From Bordetella avium (GTDB taxonomy: Bacteria; Pseudomonadota; Gammaproteobacteria; Burkholderiales; Burkholderiaceae_B), in contig NZ_CP139969.1 of the NCBI RefSeq assembly GCF_034424645.1, positions 682,001-746,000 of the forward strand: a DNA stretch of 64,000 nucleotides, written 5' to 3'. The position numbers and the translations under genes are program-made. A model generated the notes under the pieces. It had not been told where the DNA came from and did no database searches. It saw only the letters and a program-made list of their open reading frames with translations. Positions 28,098 through 37,332 of the stretch are shown here, one piece after another (position 1 is the first letter of the stretch; each line of letters begins with the position of its first letter).

Positions 28098-28430
28098 ATG
28101 CGTTTCTTCGACTTGTTCCTGCGCCGTGCTGGCGTAGATCGTTCCGTCACCCGCCGTCAGGGCGTGTCGCGTCTCACCGTCGTCTGCCCGCGTGATGCGC
28201 TGGGCGACGTGCGCAAGCAGATCTGCTTGGATTTCTCCGCGGCGGGCCTGAGCGTGGCGCACTTTCAAGTAGACAGCTCGCAAAGTGCCGAGTTGGCGTC
28301 CGCTTGCGTGACGGTGAATTGCCCGCCGGAACTTCGCGGTGAGCTGATGTCCCAGGCCAAGCGCCTGAGCGCCAATCCCTCCGTGCGTCAGGTGCGATTT
28401 GGTGCCGCCGCCACGGCCAGCGCCCGCTGA
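28098..28430 (+). CDS. Stand-alone ACT-like domain protein resembling the MgtC C terminus
   Basis: A 110-residue cytoplasmic protein. GGAGG five bases before the ATG sets the start. After a basic N-terminal stretch (about 1-22), residues about 23-100 show the beta-alpha-beta pattern of an ACT domain: SRLTVVCPRDALGDVRKQI, then AGLSVAHFQVDSS, then ACVTVNCPPELRG, ending NPSVRQVRFG. This order matches the cytosolic domain that follows the membrane helices in MgtC, but no membrane part is encoded. It lies between the leader and mgtA and may sense or modulate Mg2+ transport. The family link is by eye. Confidence 0.6.
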   Translation: MRFFDLFLRRAGVDRSVTRRQGVSRLTVVCPRDALGDVRKQICLDFSAAGLSVAHFQVDSSQSAELASACVTVNCPPELRGELMSQAKRLSANPSVRQVRFGAAATASAR

Positions 28431-28465
28431 TTTCTCCCTTAGTCTTCATCCTGGAGCGTCTCTTC

Positions 28466-28531
28466 ATGCCCGCTACCTCCGACCCCGAGCCTCGATGGCG
28501 CTGGTCGCGCAAGGCGCGACGCCAGATCTGA
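28466..28531 (+). CDS. MgtL-like leader peptide
   Basis: A 21-codon frame starting MPATSDPEPRWRW and ending in a basic tail. GGAG lies nine bases before the ATG. It has the same build as Salmonella MgtL (an acidic/proline stretch such as EPDPTP followed by basic residues), whose translation controls mgtA elongation in low Mg2+. DPEP at residues 6-9 is the equivalent stretch. An intrinsic terminator follows at 28608-28625 and mgtA begins at 28700. The function is inferred from this arrangement. Confidence 0.72.
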   Translation: MPATSDPEPRWRWSRKARRQI

Positions 28532-28607
28532 TCCTCCCGCGCCCGGTGGGGTCAGCCCTGACGCCTTCCGGATGAGCCTTACGGCTTTCTCCCCCTCCTT
28601 GCCTGTC

Positions 28608-28625
28608 CGGCGCATCGCCGTTTTT
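28608..28625 (+). terminator. Attenuator-type terminator before mgtA
   Basis: CGGCG-CAT-CGCCG followed by five T residues, between the MgtL-like frame and mgtA. A further weak hairpin (GAGCC-TTAC-GGCTT) lies at about 28574-28587. The short stem suggests conditional rather than constitutive termination. Confidence 0.6.
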
Positions 28626-28699
28626 CTTCCGGTTCAATCCTGGCAGACCACGCACGCCTATTGATTGCGTGTGGCTGTCTGCGCCTTCGGAGAACTCCG

Positions 28700-31435
28700 A
28701 TGCTGCACGTACTTAAAGCCTTGTTTTTCTCGGCCGCCCAAGTGCGCCCTATTGGGCGCTATTTTCGCCGTGATCCCATTCTTGAACAGCTTGGCGCTCA
28801 GGCTGGCGCGGCGACCGATGTCGCCCACCGGCTGGATGGACGCACCCTGGATCTGGCTTATGCACCGGTCGAAACCCTCTATGCCGAACTGGGCAGCAGT
28901 CCCCAGGGGCTGAGCGCCGAGCAGGCCGAGGCGGCGCGGGAGCGGCATGGCCCGAACCGGGTGGACCATGAGCGTCCTCTGTCCGCGACCATGCATTTGT
29001 GGCTGTCTTTTCGCAACCCCTTCAATCTCTTGCTGACTGCCCTGGCAGCCCTTTCCTGGTTGACTGATGTGTATCTGGCGCAGCCGGATGAACGCAGTTG
29101 GGCTGCCGTACTCATCATTGGCAGTATGGTGCTCATTGCCACCATACTGCGCTTTGTGCAGGAGCGCCGCTCCGGCAAGGCTGCCGATGCGCTGCGCGCG
29201 ATGGTGCAGAACACGGCCACGGTGCTGCGTCCCGGCGCGGCGCGCGGTACAGAGCAAGCCTTGCAGGACCTGGTGCCAGGCGATGTCGTGGCTTTGTCGG
29301 CGGGCGATATGATCCCGGCGGACTGCCGCATCCTGACGGCGAAAGACCTGTTCGTGGCACAGGCCGCCTTGACGGGCGAGTCCTTGCCCGTCGAGAAATT
29401 CGTTCAAGCTCGGCCTGATCTGCGCGATCCGCTGGCGTTGGAAAACATGGTATTCATGGGGACCAATGTGGTGAGTGGCTCCGCGCTTGCCCTGGTGCTG
29501 GCCACGGGCGCGCAGAGCAGCTTCGGGCAATTGGCGGGCAGGGTGACAGCCACCACGCGCGCGCCGACTCAGTTTCAGCGCGGTATCAATCGCGTGAGTT
29601 GGGTATTGATTCGTTTCATGCTGGTGATGGTGCCGCTGGTGTTCCTCATCAATGGCTTCACGAAGCACGATTGGCTGGAGGCCCTACTGTTCGCGCTGGC
29701 GGTGGCAGTCGGTCTGACGCCCGAAATGCTGCCCATGATCGTGACCTCTACGCTGGCCAAGGGGGCGGTCGCCATGTCGCGCAAGAAGGTGGTGGTCAAG
29801 CGTCTTGACGCGATCCAGAACCTGGGAGCCATGACGGTGCTGTGCACGGATAAGACCGGCACGCTTACCCAAGACCGTATCGCGCTCGAACGCCATATTG
29901 ATGTGGAGGGTGCGCCCAGTGACGCCGTGTTGGGCTATGCCTATCTCAATAGCTACTACCAGACGGGTTTGAAGAACCTGCTCGATGTCGCGGTGCTGGA
30001 GCATGCCGAAGTCGGCCGTCAACTCAACCCGGCGGCCAACTATCAAAAAATAGACGAGATCCCTTTTGATTTCTCGCGCCGCCGCATGTCGGTCGTGGTG
30101 AGCGATCGCGACGGCGGCGACAGCCACGAACTGATCTGCAAAGGGGCTTTGGAAGAGATTCTGTCTGTCTGCACCAGGGTCAGCACCGCCGATGGCGAGG
30201 CCTGGCTGGATGAGGCCGCACGTGCGGCGGTTCGTGAAGCCACCGGCAAACTGAATGCGGAAGGTCTGCGTGTGATTGCCGTCGCAATCAAGCGTCTGCC
30301 CGCCGATCATGGCCCTTACAAAGTGGGCGATGAAAGTGGGCTGACCTTGGTGGGCTATATCGCCTTTCTTGATCCGCCCAAAGAGTCGGCCTCGCCCGCG
30401 CTGCGCGCACTCATGAAGTCGGGCATTGCCGTCAAAGTGCTGACCGGCGATGTAGAAGCCGTTGCCCGTAAAGTCTGCCGTGAGGTCGGTCTGGATGTCG
30501 AGCACTGGTATCTCGGCTCCGACCTCGACGCGATGGACGACCAGGCGCTGGCGGATGCTGCCCAACGCGGCACCTTGTTTGCCCGCCTAACGCCGGTCCA
30601 TAAAGAGCGGCTGGTGCGCGCGCTGCGCTCGCAGGGGGCGACCGTGGGTTTCATGGGAGACGGGATCAATGACGCGCCGGCCTTGCGCGCGGCCGACGTG
30701 GGCATTTCCGTCGATTCGGCGGTGGATATTTCCAAGGAGGCGGCCGATATCATTCTGCTGGAAAAGAGCCTTACCGTTCTGGAAGATGGCGTGGTCGAAG
30801 GCCGTCGCATTTTCTGCAATATGCTCAAGTACTTGAAGATGACCGTCAGCTCCAATTTCGGCAACGTATTTTCAGTGCTGGTGGCCAGCGCCTTCCTGCC
30901 GTTTTTGCCCATGCTGCCTATCCAGCTGCTATTGCAAAATCTGCTCTACGATTTTTCGCAGACGGCCATTCCCTTCGATAATGTCGATAGCGAACAATTG
31001 CGTTCGCCGCAACGTTGGGACGCGGCGGACTTGGGCCGTTTCATGATGTTTTTCGGGCCTATCAGCTCAGTCTTTGACATCCTGACGTTCGCACTGCTGT
31101 GGTACGTGTTCGGCGCCAATAGCCCGGATCATCAAACGCTGTTCCAGTCAGGCTGGTTTGTTGAGGGGCTGCTGTCGCAAGCGCTGGTCGTTCATCTGAT
31201 CCGCACGCGCCATATTCCCTTTGTGCAAAGCCGCGCCGCGCCTGCGCTGCTCATCATGACCGCGGTGGTCATGCTGGTCGGTCTCGCGCTGCCTTTCTCG
31301 CCCGTGGCCACTTACTTTGAGATGCAAGCGCTACCCTGGACCTATTTCCCTTTCCTGGTGCTGATTTTGCTGGGATACGCCACCATGACTCAGAAGCTGA
31401 AAAATGTCTGGGTGCGGCGCTATGGTTGGCAATAA
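28700..31435 (+). CDS. mgtA: Magnesium-importing P-type ATPase MgtA
   Basis: A 911-residue P3B ATPase that imports Mg2+ across the inner membrane. The actuator-domain motif is LTGES near residue 222. The phosphorylation motif is LCTDKTGTLTQD near 390 and the hinge motif FMGDGINDAPALRAADVG near 655. About ten transmembrane segments are present, six in the C-terminal third. The length is close to E. coli MgtA (898). GGAG seven bases upstream supports the ATG at 28700. The preceding leader suggests control by Mg2+-dependent attenuation. Confidence 0.95.
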   Translation: MLHVLKALFFSAAQVRPIGRYFRRDPILEQLGAQAGAATDVAHRLDGRTLDLAYAPVETLYAELGSSPQGLSAEQAEAARERHGPNRVDHERPLSATMHLWLSFRNPFNLLLTALAALSWLTDVYLAQPDERSWAAVLIIGSMVLIATILRFVQERRSGKAADALRAMVQNTATVLRPGAARGTEQALQDLVPGDVVALSAGDMIPADCRILTAKDLFVAQAALTGESLPVEKFVQARPDLRDPLALENMVFMGTNVVSGSALALVLATGAQSSFGQLAGRVTATTRAPTQFQRGINRVSWVLIRFMLVMVPLVFLINGFTKHDWLEALLFALAVAVGLTPEMLPMIVTSTLAKGAVAMSRKKVVVKRLDAIQNLGAMTVLCTDKTGTLTQDRIALERHIDVEGAPSDAVLGYAYLNSYYQTGLKNLLDVAVLEHAEVGRQLNPAANYQKIDEIPFDFSRRRMSVVVSDRDGGDSHELICKGALEEILSVCTRVSTADGEAWLDEAARAAVREATGKLNAEGLRVIAVAIKRLPADHGPYKVGDESGLTLVGYIAFLDPPKESASPALRALMKSGIAVKVLTGDVEAVARKVCREVGLDVEHWYLGSDLDAMDDQALADAAQRGTLFARLTPVHKERLVRALRSQGATVGFMGDGINDAPALRAADVGISVDSAVDISKEAADIILLEKSLTVLEDGVVEGRRIFCNMLKYLKMTVSSNFGNVFSVLVASAFLPFLPMLPIQLLLQNLLYDFSQTAIPFDNVDSEQLRSPQRWDAADLGRFMMFFGPISSVFDILTFALLWYVFGANSPDHQTLFQSGWFVEGLLSQALVVHLIRTRHIPFVQSRAAPALLIMTAVVMLVGLALPFSPVATYFEMQALPWTYFPFLVLILLGYATMTQKLKNVWVRRYGWQ

Positions 31436-31497
31436 GCGCTGGCGCGAAGGCTAAGCCTGACGCGCCTGTCTTGCAGGCCGCGTCAGGCGAGGCTGGC

Positions 31498-32337
31498 TTA
31501 TTCCGGGATCAGGCCGTGGTATTTGCGGCCCAAGGCCACCGTGGCCTGGAACATGCCAGCCTTGCTGCCGCAGTCATAGCGCTGACCTTCGTAGCGGTAG
31601 GCATAGACAGCGCGTTCGTGCATCATCGCGGCGATGCCGTCCGTAAGCTGGATTTCATTGCCAGCGCCCTTGCCGGTGTTACGCAGATGATCAAAAATCT
31701 GCGGCTCCAGCACATAACGGCCCACGACGGCCAGGGTCGAGGGAGCGTCTTCCGGTGCGGGTTTTTCGACCAAATGCGAAACCCTTTCCGTGCGCGGGGC
31801 GATATGGCTCGATGCCACGATGCCGTACTTGTTGGTGTCTTTGCGCGGTACCTCCTGCACGCCCAGCACGCTACCGTCTTGCTCGGCGGCGCAGGCTATC
31901 AGTTGCGCCAATGCCGGGGTGTCGCCGTCGATCAAGTCATCGGCCAGCAATACGGCGAACGGTTCATCTCCGACCACGGGCGCGGCGGTCAGCACCGCAT
32001 GGCCCAGGCCTAGCGGGGCCGATTGGCGGATATAGATGCAGTGGACGTGAGCAGGCAGAATGTCGCGCACCAGAGCCAGTAGTTCGTACTTAGCCTTTTT
32101 TTCCAGATCGGTTTCCAATTCGGGCGCGGTGTCGAAGTGGTCTTCGATCGCGCGCTTGTTGCGGCCGGTGACGAAAATCAGGTCTGTGATCCCGGCGGCG
32201 ACGGCTTCTTCGACGGCATATTGGATCAGCGGTTTGTCCACGACGGGCAGCATTTCCTTAGGCATGGCCTTGGTGGCTGGCAGGAAACGGGTGCCCATGC
32301 CTGCTACGGGGAAGACGGCCTTACGCACGGGTTTCAT
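31498..32337 (-). CDS. galU: UTP-glucose-1-phosphate uridylyltransferase
   Basis: A 279-residue nucleotidyltransferase that makes UDP-glucose. The N-terminal signature [24 protein letters not shown] binds [24 protein letters not shown] near 190 is the second conserved block. UDP-glucose feeds envelope glycan and trehalose synthesis. It converges with mgtA and diverges from the M48 peptidase gene. Confidence 0.95.
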   Translation of the reverse strand: MKPVRKAVFPVAGMGTRFLPATKAMPKEMLPVVDKPLIQYAVEEAVAAGITDLIFVTGRNKRAIEDHFDTAPELETDLEKKAKYELLALVRDILPAHVHCIYIRQSAPLGLGHAVLTAAPVVGDEPFAVLLADDLIDGDTPALAQLIACAAEQDGSVLGVQEVPRKDTNKYGIVASSHIAPRTERVSHLVEKPAPEDAPSTLAVVGRYVLEPQIFDHLRNTGKGAGNEIQLTDGIAAMMHERAVYAYRYEGQRYDCGSKAGMFQATVALGRKYHGLIPE

Positions 32338-32412
32338 CCGGGCTCCAATAAAATTTATGAATAAACAAAGCAGCAGCGAAAACTTTTGGCAGGTCTGGCT
32401 ATCATAGAAGCC

Positions 32413-33924
32413 ATGAACTGCCGCCGTCCTCTATTCTCGCTCAAGGCCCGCGCCTTGTCTGCCGTCTTATGTTTGGCGCTGGGTTTCCCGATGGCGCCCG
32501 CATTGGCGCAACCTATGGGGTTGCCTTCTATGGGGGCGGCATCTTCGGCCGACCTGTCCCCCGGGCTGGAGCGTCAGTTGGGCGAGGCCATCATGGCCCA
32601 GGGGCGCCGCGATCCCACCTATATCAATGACCCTGAGCTGTCTCAATACCTGACAAGAATGGGCCGCAAACTGGCCGCATTTTCGCCGGGCAGCGTGCCC
32701 GATGTCGAAATGTTTGGTGTGCGCGACCCGGAAATCAACGCGTTCGCCATGCCGGGCGGCTTCATAGGCGTCAATACGGGGCTTATTGTGTCCTCGGGCA
32801 GCGAATCGGAGTTGGCGGCGGTGCTGGCGCATGAAATCGGCCACGTCGTGCAGCGTCACATTGCACGCGGCATGACGCAGCAAAGCCAGAGCGGTGTCGT
32901 CATGATGGCCAGCCTGGCTGCGGCTTTGCTGGCCGCGTTAGCGGGGGGCGGGGCCAACCTTGCCATGGGGGTGGCCGCGTTCGGGCAGGCCGCTGCGATC
33001 AACCGTCAACTGGGTTTTTCCCGTGATGCCGAGCGCGAAGCCGACCGCACCGGTTTGCAAATGCTCACCCGCGCCGGCTACGACCCCTCAGGCATGGCGC
33101 ATATGTTCGAGCGCCTTATGAATGCCTCGCGCTTAAACGAAGGCATGGGCGGCGGTGCCTGGGCCAGCACCCATCCGCTGTCTATCGACCGGATGTCGGA
33201 TGTGCAGAATCGCATCCGTGAGATGCCATCCTCGCGTTTTGTCGACAGTGATGATTTCTGGTTCATTCGTGCAAAGATGCGCGTGTTGCAGGGGCGCGAT
33301 ACGACCAGTCTGCGCACGGCGCAGCAGCAGTTGCAGGATGAGGTTCGCACCCTGTCGGGGGTGCGCCGGGCGGCTGCCCAATATGGCCTGGCCTATTATC
33401 ATTTTCAGCGTAATGAGCTGGATCAGGCTCAGGCGCTGCTTGACGCCGCCTCAGCCGATGGCCGCCGGTCTCCCATGATGGCCCGGTTGGCGATCGATAT
33501 CGCCGCCGCCCGCAAAGACCGTTCGCGCCAATTGACCCTCGCCGAGGCGGCGATCAAGCAATGGCCTGACAACCGTGCGCTCGGCCTGGCCTATGCTCAG
33601 GCCTTGCAGGATAACGGCCGCAATTCAGACGCCCAGGCGTATTTGCGCGAGTGCATCAAGCAATGGGGCAATGATGAGCCAGAGCTCTACCAGTTGCTGG
33701 CGCAGAGCCAGGAGCGCGCCGGCCATCCGGTCGAGGCGCGTCGCGATATGGCGCGTTTCTATGTGGCGACCGGCGCTTACGCGGCGGCAGAGTCTCAGTT
33801 GCAGCAGGCCCGTCAAATATCCAAAGATTTTTACGAGCAGTCGCAGATCGACGTGCAGATCCGGGAGGTCAAGCAGAAACTGGCCGATGAGCGGGCGCTC
33901 CTAGAGCGCTTCCGCTCGGGTTGA
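32413..33924 (+). CDS. M48-family periplasmic metalloprotease with TPR domain (BepA-like)
   Basis: A 503-residue secreted protease. The signal peptide is cleaved near PALAQP (about residue 33). The M48 zinc motif [10 protein letters not shown] is near 145 and the third ligand lies in [11 protein letters not shown] near 210. The C-terminal half is helical TPR-like repeats (about 290-495). E. coli BepA has the same order and length (487) and acts in outer-membrane protein assembly and LptD quality control. The start at 32413 gives a proper signal peptide. Confidence 0.9.
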   Translation: MNCRRPLFSLKARALSAVLCLALGFPMAPALAQPMGLPSMGAASSADLSPGLERQLGEAIMAQGRRDPTYINDPELSQYLTRMGRKLAAFSPGSVPDVEMFGVRDPEINAFAMPGGFIGVNTGLIVSSGSESELAAVLAHEIGHVVQRHIARGMTQQSQSGVVMMASLAAALLAALAGGGANLAMGVAAFGQAAAINRQLGFSRDAEREADRTGLQMLTRAGYDPSGMAHMFERLMNASRLNEGMGGGAWASTHPLSIDRMSDVQNRIREMPSSRFVDSDDFWFIRAKMRVLQGRDTTSLRTAQQQLQDEVRTLSGVRRAAAQYGLAYYHFQRNELDQAQALLDAASADGRRSPMMARLAIDIAAARKDRSRQLTLAEAAIKQWPDNRALGLAYAQALQDNGRNSDAQAYLRECIKQWGNDEPELYQLLAQSQERAGHPVEARRDMARFYVATGAYAAAESQLQQARQISKDFYEQSQIDVQIREVKQKLADERALLERFRSG

Positions 33925-33937
33925 TCCCGCCGCTGGC

Positions 33938-35035
33938 TTATTTACCGGTTTCGAAAAAGCGGCCCAGCCGTTGCGGCAGCCAGTTCAAGTGTGCGGGGAA
34001 GGGCCCGGTCGGAAAGCCGGCATGGCCGCCCGCCGCCGGTTGGTGCAAAAGCACCGCGTCGGCACACTCTGCCGGTATGGGCAGGGCGTTCGCTGGCAGA
34101 AAGGGATCATTGCGCGCATTGAGCACCAGCGTTGGAATGCCAATCTTGGCCAGCCAGGGCTTGCTGGATGCTCTCGTCCAGTAATCCAGCGCATTGCGGA
34201 AACCGTGCATGGGCGCGGTATAGGCATCATCAAAATCGCGCAGATCGCGGGCGTGGGCAATCCGCATGACATCAATGGCGCCGGGGAAGCGCTTGGCTTT
34301 TTCCAGCACTTTGTGCTTCATGGTGCGCAGGAAATAGGGCGTGTAGATTCTGCGGCCGAAAAACCCCTGACATAGCGCCTTGCCGCCTGCGACCAGGTCT
34401 AAGGGCACTGATACGCCTGCGGCCCCGGCCAGCCAGCCGCTGGAGTTGGCGTGTTCGCCCAGATATTTGAGCAGGGCGTTGCCGCCCAGCGATACGCCCA
34501 CGGCATGCCAGCGGGCATGCGGAATGCGTGAGCGCACCGTATCCAACATGAAACCGACTTCGTCGGAGTCGCCGGAGTAATAGGCTCGCGCCAGACGGTT
34601 GGGAACGCCTGAGCAACCCCGGAAATGGGCGATCACCACGATCCAGCCGCGCGCCCGGAAGTGGTGTGCGATGGACTGCGCGTAACGGCTGTTGCTGCCG
34701 CCCTCCAGTCCATGAAACAGCACCAGCGCCGGCGTGTCGGCCGCGCGCGGCAGGGCGCTCCAGTCTTCGGGCTTCATCCAGCGCGCAGCGGCCGTCTTGC
34801 CATTGACTGGCGCGTCGCCCGTGACGGGACTGCCGTCGGCTGCTTTGTGCGGGAAGAGGCCAGGGCCGGTCCAGTCGAAATCGACGAAATCGGTATCCGG
34901 TGTGTCAACCCGCTCACGCACGAAGGCAATATGGTGATACTGCGCCATCGTGGCCGCGTACAGGGTCTGGCTATGGCCATCGGGCAGCCAGGCGGGGACG
35001 GGGCAGGGGGTGAGGTCTATCCGTGTTGCGGCCAA
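33938..35035 (-). CDS. YheT-family alpha/beta hydrolase
   Basis: A 365-residue protein of the YheT/ABHD1-3 group. LVLFHGLEGGSNSRYAQSIA near 112 is the oxyanion region and GVSLGGNALLKYLG near 185 holds the nucleophilic Ser. Asp in LVLNARNDPFLP and a His in PAAGGHAGFP complete the triad. Members are esterases or lipases of poorly known substrate. It begins after a short gap from the NTF2-like gene on the same strand and converges with the M48 protease gene. Confidence 0.88.
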   Translation of the reverse strand: MAATRIDLTPCPVPAWLPDGHSQTLYAATMAQYHHIAFVRERVDTPDTDFVDFDWTGPGLFPHKAADGSPVTGDAPVNGKTAAARWMKPEDWSALPRAADTPALVLFHGLEGGSNSRYAQSIAHHFRARGWIVVIAHFRGCSGVPNRLARAYYSGDSDEVGFMLDTVRSRIPHARWHAVGVSLGGNALLKYLGEHANSSGWLAGAAGVSVPLDLVAGGKALCQGFFGRRIYTPYFLRTMKHKVLEKAKRFPGAIDVMRIAHARDLRDFDDAYTAPMHGFRNALDYWTRASSKPWLAKIGIPTLVLNARNDPFLPANALPIPAECADAVLLHQPAAGGHAGFPTGPFPAHLNWLPQRLGRFFETGK

Positions 35036-35164
35036 TGCAGCACACCTAAGCTAAGGCCAGTTGTACGGGAAACCCCCCCGCGCGTGCCAGCCGCTCGCGC
35101 CAGGCGCTGGGCTTGAACATCAGTTGTCTGGGCAGGCACAGAGTCGACTCCGGTATGGACAGGA

Positions 35165-35587
35165 CTAATGCAGCCTGTCGGGCACGTCGTGCAAGTCCAG
35201 CACGCCCGCCTCGGCAGGCGCCTGGGAGGCATGGTGCATCACCATGCGCCAGCCCGTCGGGCCCTTGTGATAGATGTTCGTGGCGTAACAGTTGGCGAAC
35301 TGGGTGCCTTCCCGCGTGAGAATCGTGATCTGTTCGACCAGCACATGCACGGCGCACATCATGCTGTGCACCACGACAGGACGCAGGGGCCGCAGACGCA
35401 GCGGTCCATTGGCGAGCACCTGCTGCCATGATTCATGCACTGCAGCATGGCCTACGATGCGCAGGCCTCCGGGATGGATGCATACGACTTCTTCGTCATC
35501 GGCCCAAATCTGCATGAGCCGATCGGCATCGGCCTGCTCCAGGGCTTCGTAAAAAGCGTGCTCTGCTTCGTCGGGGGTGGCGAACAT
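35165..35587 (-). CDS. SnoaL/NTF2-like domain protein
   Basis: A 140-residue single-domain protein of the cone-shaped NTF2-like fold, starting FATPDEAEHAFYEALEQADADRLMQIWADDE. CIHPGG near 35, the strand RPVVVHSMMCAVHVLVEQ, and YHKGPTGWRMVMHHAS near the end are typical of ketosteroid-isomerase-like proteins. No catalytic function can be assigned. It lies 22 bp after the zinc-ribbon gene. Confidence 0.75.
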   Translation of the reverse strand: MFATPDEAEHAFYEALEQADADRLMQIWADDEEVVCIHPGGLRIVGHAAVHESWQQVLANGPLRLRPLRPVVVHSMMCAVHVLVEQITILTREGTQFANCYATNIYHKGPTGWRMVMHHASQAPAEAGVLDLHDVPDRLH

Positions 35588-35609
35588 GGCGGCGCGGGGC
35601 GAGAAAAGA

Positions 35610-35813
35610 TTAGTGGCCGTGGATCACCGTGCCGGGCTTGAGCCGGTACTCGGTGCCACAGTAGGGGCAGCGGGCACTGCCGGTATGGGCGACGTCAAGG
35701 AAGACGCGCGGGTGCATGCTCCAGAGAGGGGCTTTCGGGCCGGGGCAATACACCGGGAGGTCTTCGGCGCCAACTTCGATGGCGGCTTGCGCGGCTTGGG
35801 CGGCTGCGGTCAT
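35610..35813 (-). CDS. CHCC-type zinc-finger protein
   Basis: A 67-residue protein with the zinc ligands in order C-H-C-C: Cys in LPVYCPG, His in WSMHPRVFLD, and two in ARCPYCG. This is the zf-CHCC fold shared with the NDUFS6 subunit of complex I. AGGAAC five bases upstream supports the start. It may be a small respiratory or metal-binding accessory protein; role not determined. Confidence 0.8.
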   Translation of the reverse strand: MTAAAQAAQAAIEVGAEDLPVYCPGPKAPLWSMHPRVFLDVAHTGSARCPYCGTEYRLKPGTVIHGH

Positions 35814-36104
35814 GGGACGTTCCTAAAAAAACGTAAGACGATCAATGAAGGGGTAGGTTCATCGCCGCCAGGACGTGGCGGCCGGGGCGTGGGAGTGACA
35901 TGCGCAGCCCGTCGCAATGACCATCGGCGGGCTTCCTCCTTTCAGTGTGCACTATTGTATCAAGCGACAGGGTTACAATGAGCGCCTGATAGTTCTTTGG
36001 TCTTACTTTGAAGGATCGGCTGTTAGCCCTATCGCCGGGCGCACCGTCATATCACCCTCTTTTTTTCGTGAGTACCATGTCGCTGTGCAGCCAGAGTCCT
36101 TGCC

Positions 36105-36851
36105 GTGGCTTCTGAACCTTCCGACTGTGCCCTGGAAGAGCTAGCCCGTCGCGAACGGCTGGACGCCTTCCGACAGGGGGTGCATGCGATCACCCCTGCG
36201 CTGATTGCGACCGGCACCTGGGGCTTGGTGACTGGCGTGGCCATGGTCAAGTCGGGCTTGACCGAATCCATGGCCCTGGCCATGACGCTGCTGCTCTATG
36301 CCGGGTCGGCGCAACTGACCTCTTTGCCGCTCATTGCCTCGGGCGCCCCGCTGTGGCTGATTTTTGCTGCGGGCTGCGTGGTCAACCTGCGCTTCGTCAT
36401 CTTTGGCGCGGGGCTACACCCGTTTTTCCGTCATTTGAGCTGGCCTAAGCGTCTTGGTCTGGGCTATTTCACGACCGATATGGGTTTCGTGCTGTTCATG
36501 CCGCGTTTCGGCGATGCGCCGGTGCGCGGCACGCGTGAGCAGCTTTGGTATTTTCTGGGAACCATCGCGCCTGGCTGGTATGTCTGGCAGACATCGTCCA
36601 TCGTGGGTATCTATCTGGGCGCCGTCGTGCCTGCGAGCTGGTCACTGGACTTTGCCGCCGTGCTGGCGCTCATGGCCATCACCGTGCCCTTGGTCAACAC
36701 CCGCCCGATGGTGGTCACGGTGCTGGCGGCCGGCCTCGTAGCCTGGGTGGGGCAGGTGCTGCCCTTGCGTCTGGGCCTGGCGGCTGCCGTCATTGCCGGC
36801 ATCATGGCCGGAATATGGGCCGAGCGCCGCATGAAGAAGCTGGGGCGCTGA
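36105..36851 (+). CDS. azlC: Branched-chain amino-acid exporter, large subunit AzlC
   Basis: A 248-residue membrane protein with about seven helices. TPALIATGTWGLVTGVAMVKSG near residue 30 is the AzlC/YgaZ opening and LLYAGSAQLTSLPLIASGAP near 65 is its most conserved part. AzlCD (YgaZH) exports branched-chain amino acids. The start is a GTG; an ATG-led 12-codon frame (MSLCSQSPCRGF, 36077-36115) overlaps it and could couple translation. azlD follows with a one-base overlap. Confidence 0.9.
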   Translation: MASEPSDCALEELARRERLDAFRQGVHAITPALIATGTWGLVTGVAMVKSGLTESMALAMTLLLYAGSAQLTSLPLIASGAPLWLIFAAGCVVNLRFVIFGAGLHPFFRHLSWPKRLGLGYFTTDMGFVLFMPRFGDAPVRGTREQLWYFLGTIAPGWYVWQTSSIVGIYLGAVVPASWSLDFAAVLALMAITVPLVNTRPMVVTVLAAGLVAWVGQVLPLRLGLAAAVIAGIMAGIWAERRMKKLGR

Positions 36852-37180
36852 TGTCCGAACGCGAAATCTATGTCTATAGCGCCATCTTGCTGCTGACTTT
36901 GTGCAGCGTGCTCACGCGGGCAGGCTTTATGGTGTTTGGCGATTACCTCCCCTTGCCAGACTCGGTGCGGCGCGCGCTGCGTTACGCGCCGGTGGCCGCC
37001 TTGACGGCTATTGTGGTGCCCGATTTTTTGCCCTGGAAAGAAAGCCTGGGGCCGGTGTTTGATTACAAGCTGGTGGCCGGACTGTTCGGCATTATTGTTT
37101 TTCTGCGTACTCGCAGCGCTGTCTTGGTCATCGTCTCGGGTATGTTGGCCCTTTGGGGCCTGCGTTGGTTGGCGGCCTGA
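36851..37180 (+). CDS. azlD: Branched-chain amino-acid exporter, small subunit AzlD
   Basis: A 109-residue membrane protein with four hydrophobic helices. LTRAGFMVFG near residue 22, RALRYAPVAALTAIVVPDF near 41 and KLVAGLFGIIVFLRTRS near 73 match AzlD/YgaH. The ATG shares its A with the azlC stop codon, so the two are coupled. Confidence 0.9.
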   Translation: MSEREIYVYSAILLLTLCSVLTRAGFMVFGDYLPLPDSVRRALRYAPVAALTAIVVPDFLPWKESLGPVFDYKLVAGLFGIIVFLRTRSAVLVIVSGMLALWGLRWLAA

Positions 37181-37332
37181 AAAGGCCTTGTCAGGCAGGT
37201 TTCAACTTTCCGTCAGAATTCGTCCGAGGCGTAGTCTCGCGGCTGCGCTAAAATAAAGTTATCCACAGCAATCCGGGCTAGCCGTATTCCGTTTTGTTCT
37301 TTTTGTCTGCCCCCCGGTATGTGCCTATCCCG

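Noticed and set aside
28658-30565. Long minus-strand frames (up to 336 codons) under mgtA
   Set aside because: Antisense shadows of a long gene with strong codon bias.
35046-35120. A 24-codon frame on the minus strand ending GGFPVQLALA between the NTF2-like and YheT-type genes
   Set aside because: It has no clear ribosome-binding site and could be the trace of a longer lost gene; composition alone is not enough.
35941-35990. A promoter (TACAAT) upstream of azlC
   Set aside because: The -10 is good but no -35 fits at 16-18 bp, so it was not listed as a feature.
36077-36115. A 12-codon frame (MSLCSQSPCRGF) overlapping the azlC start
   Set aside because: Possible coupling peptide, but no ribosome-binding site; mentioned only in the azlC entry.
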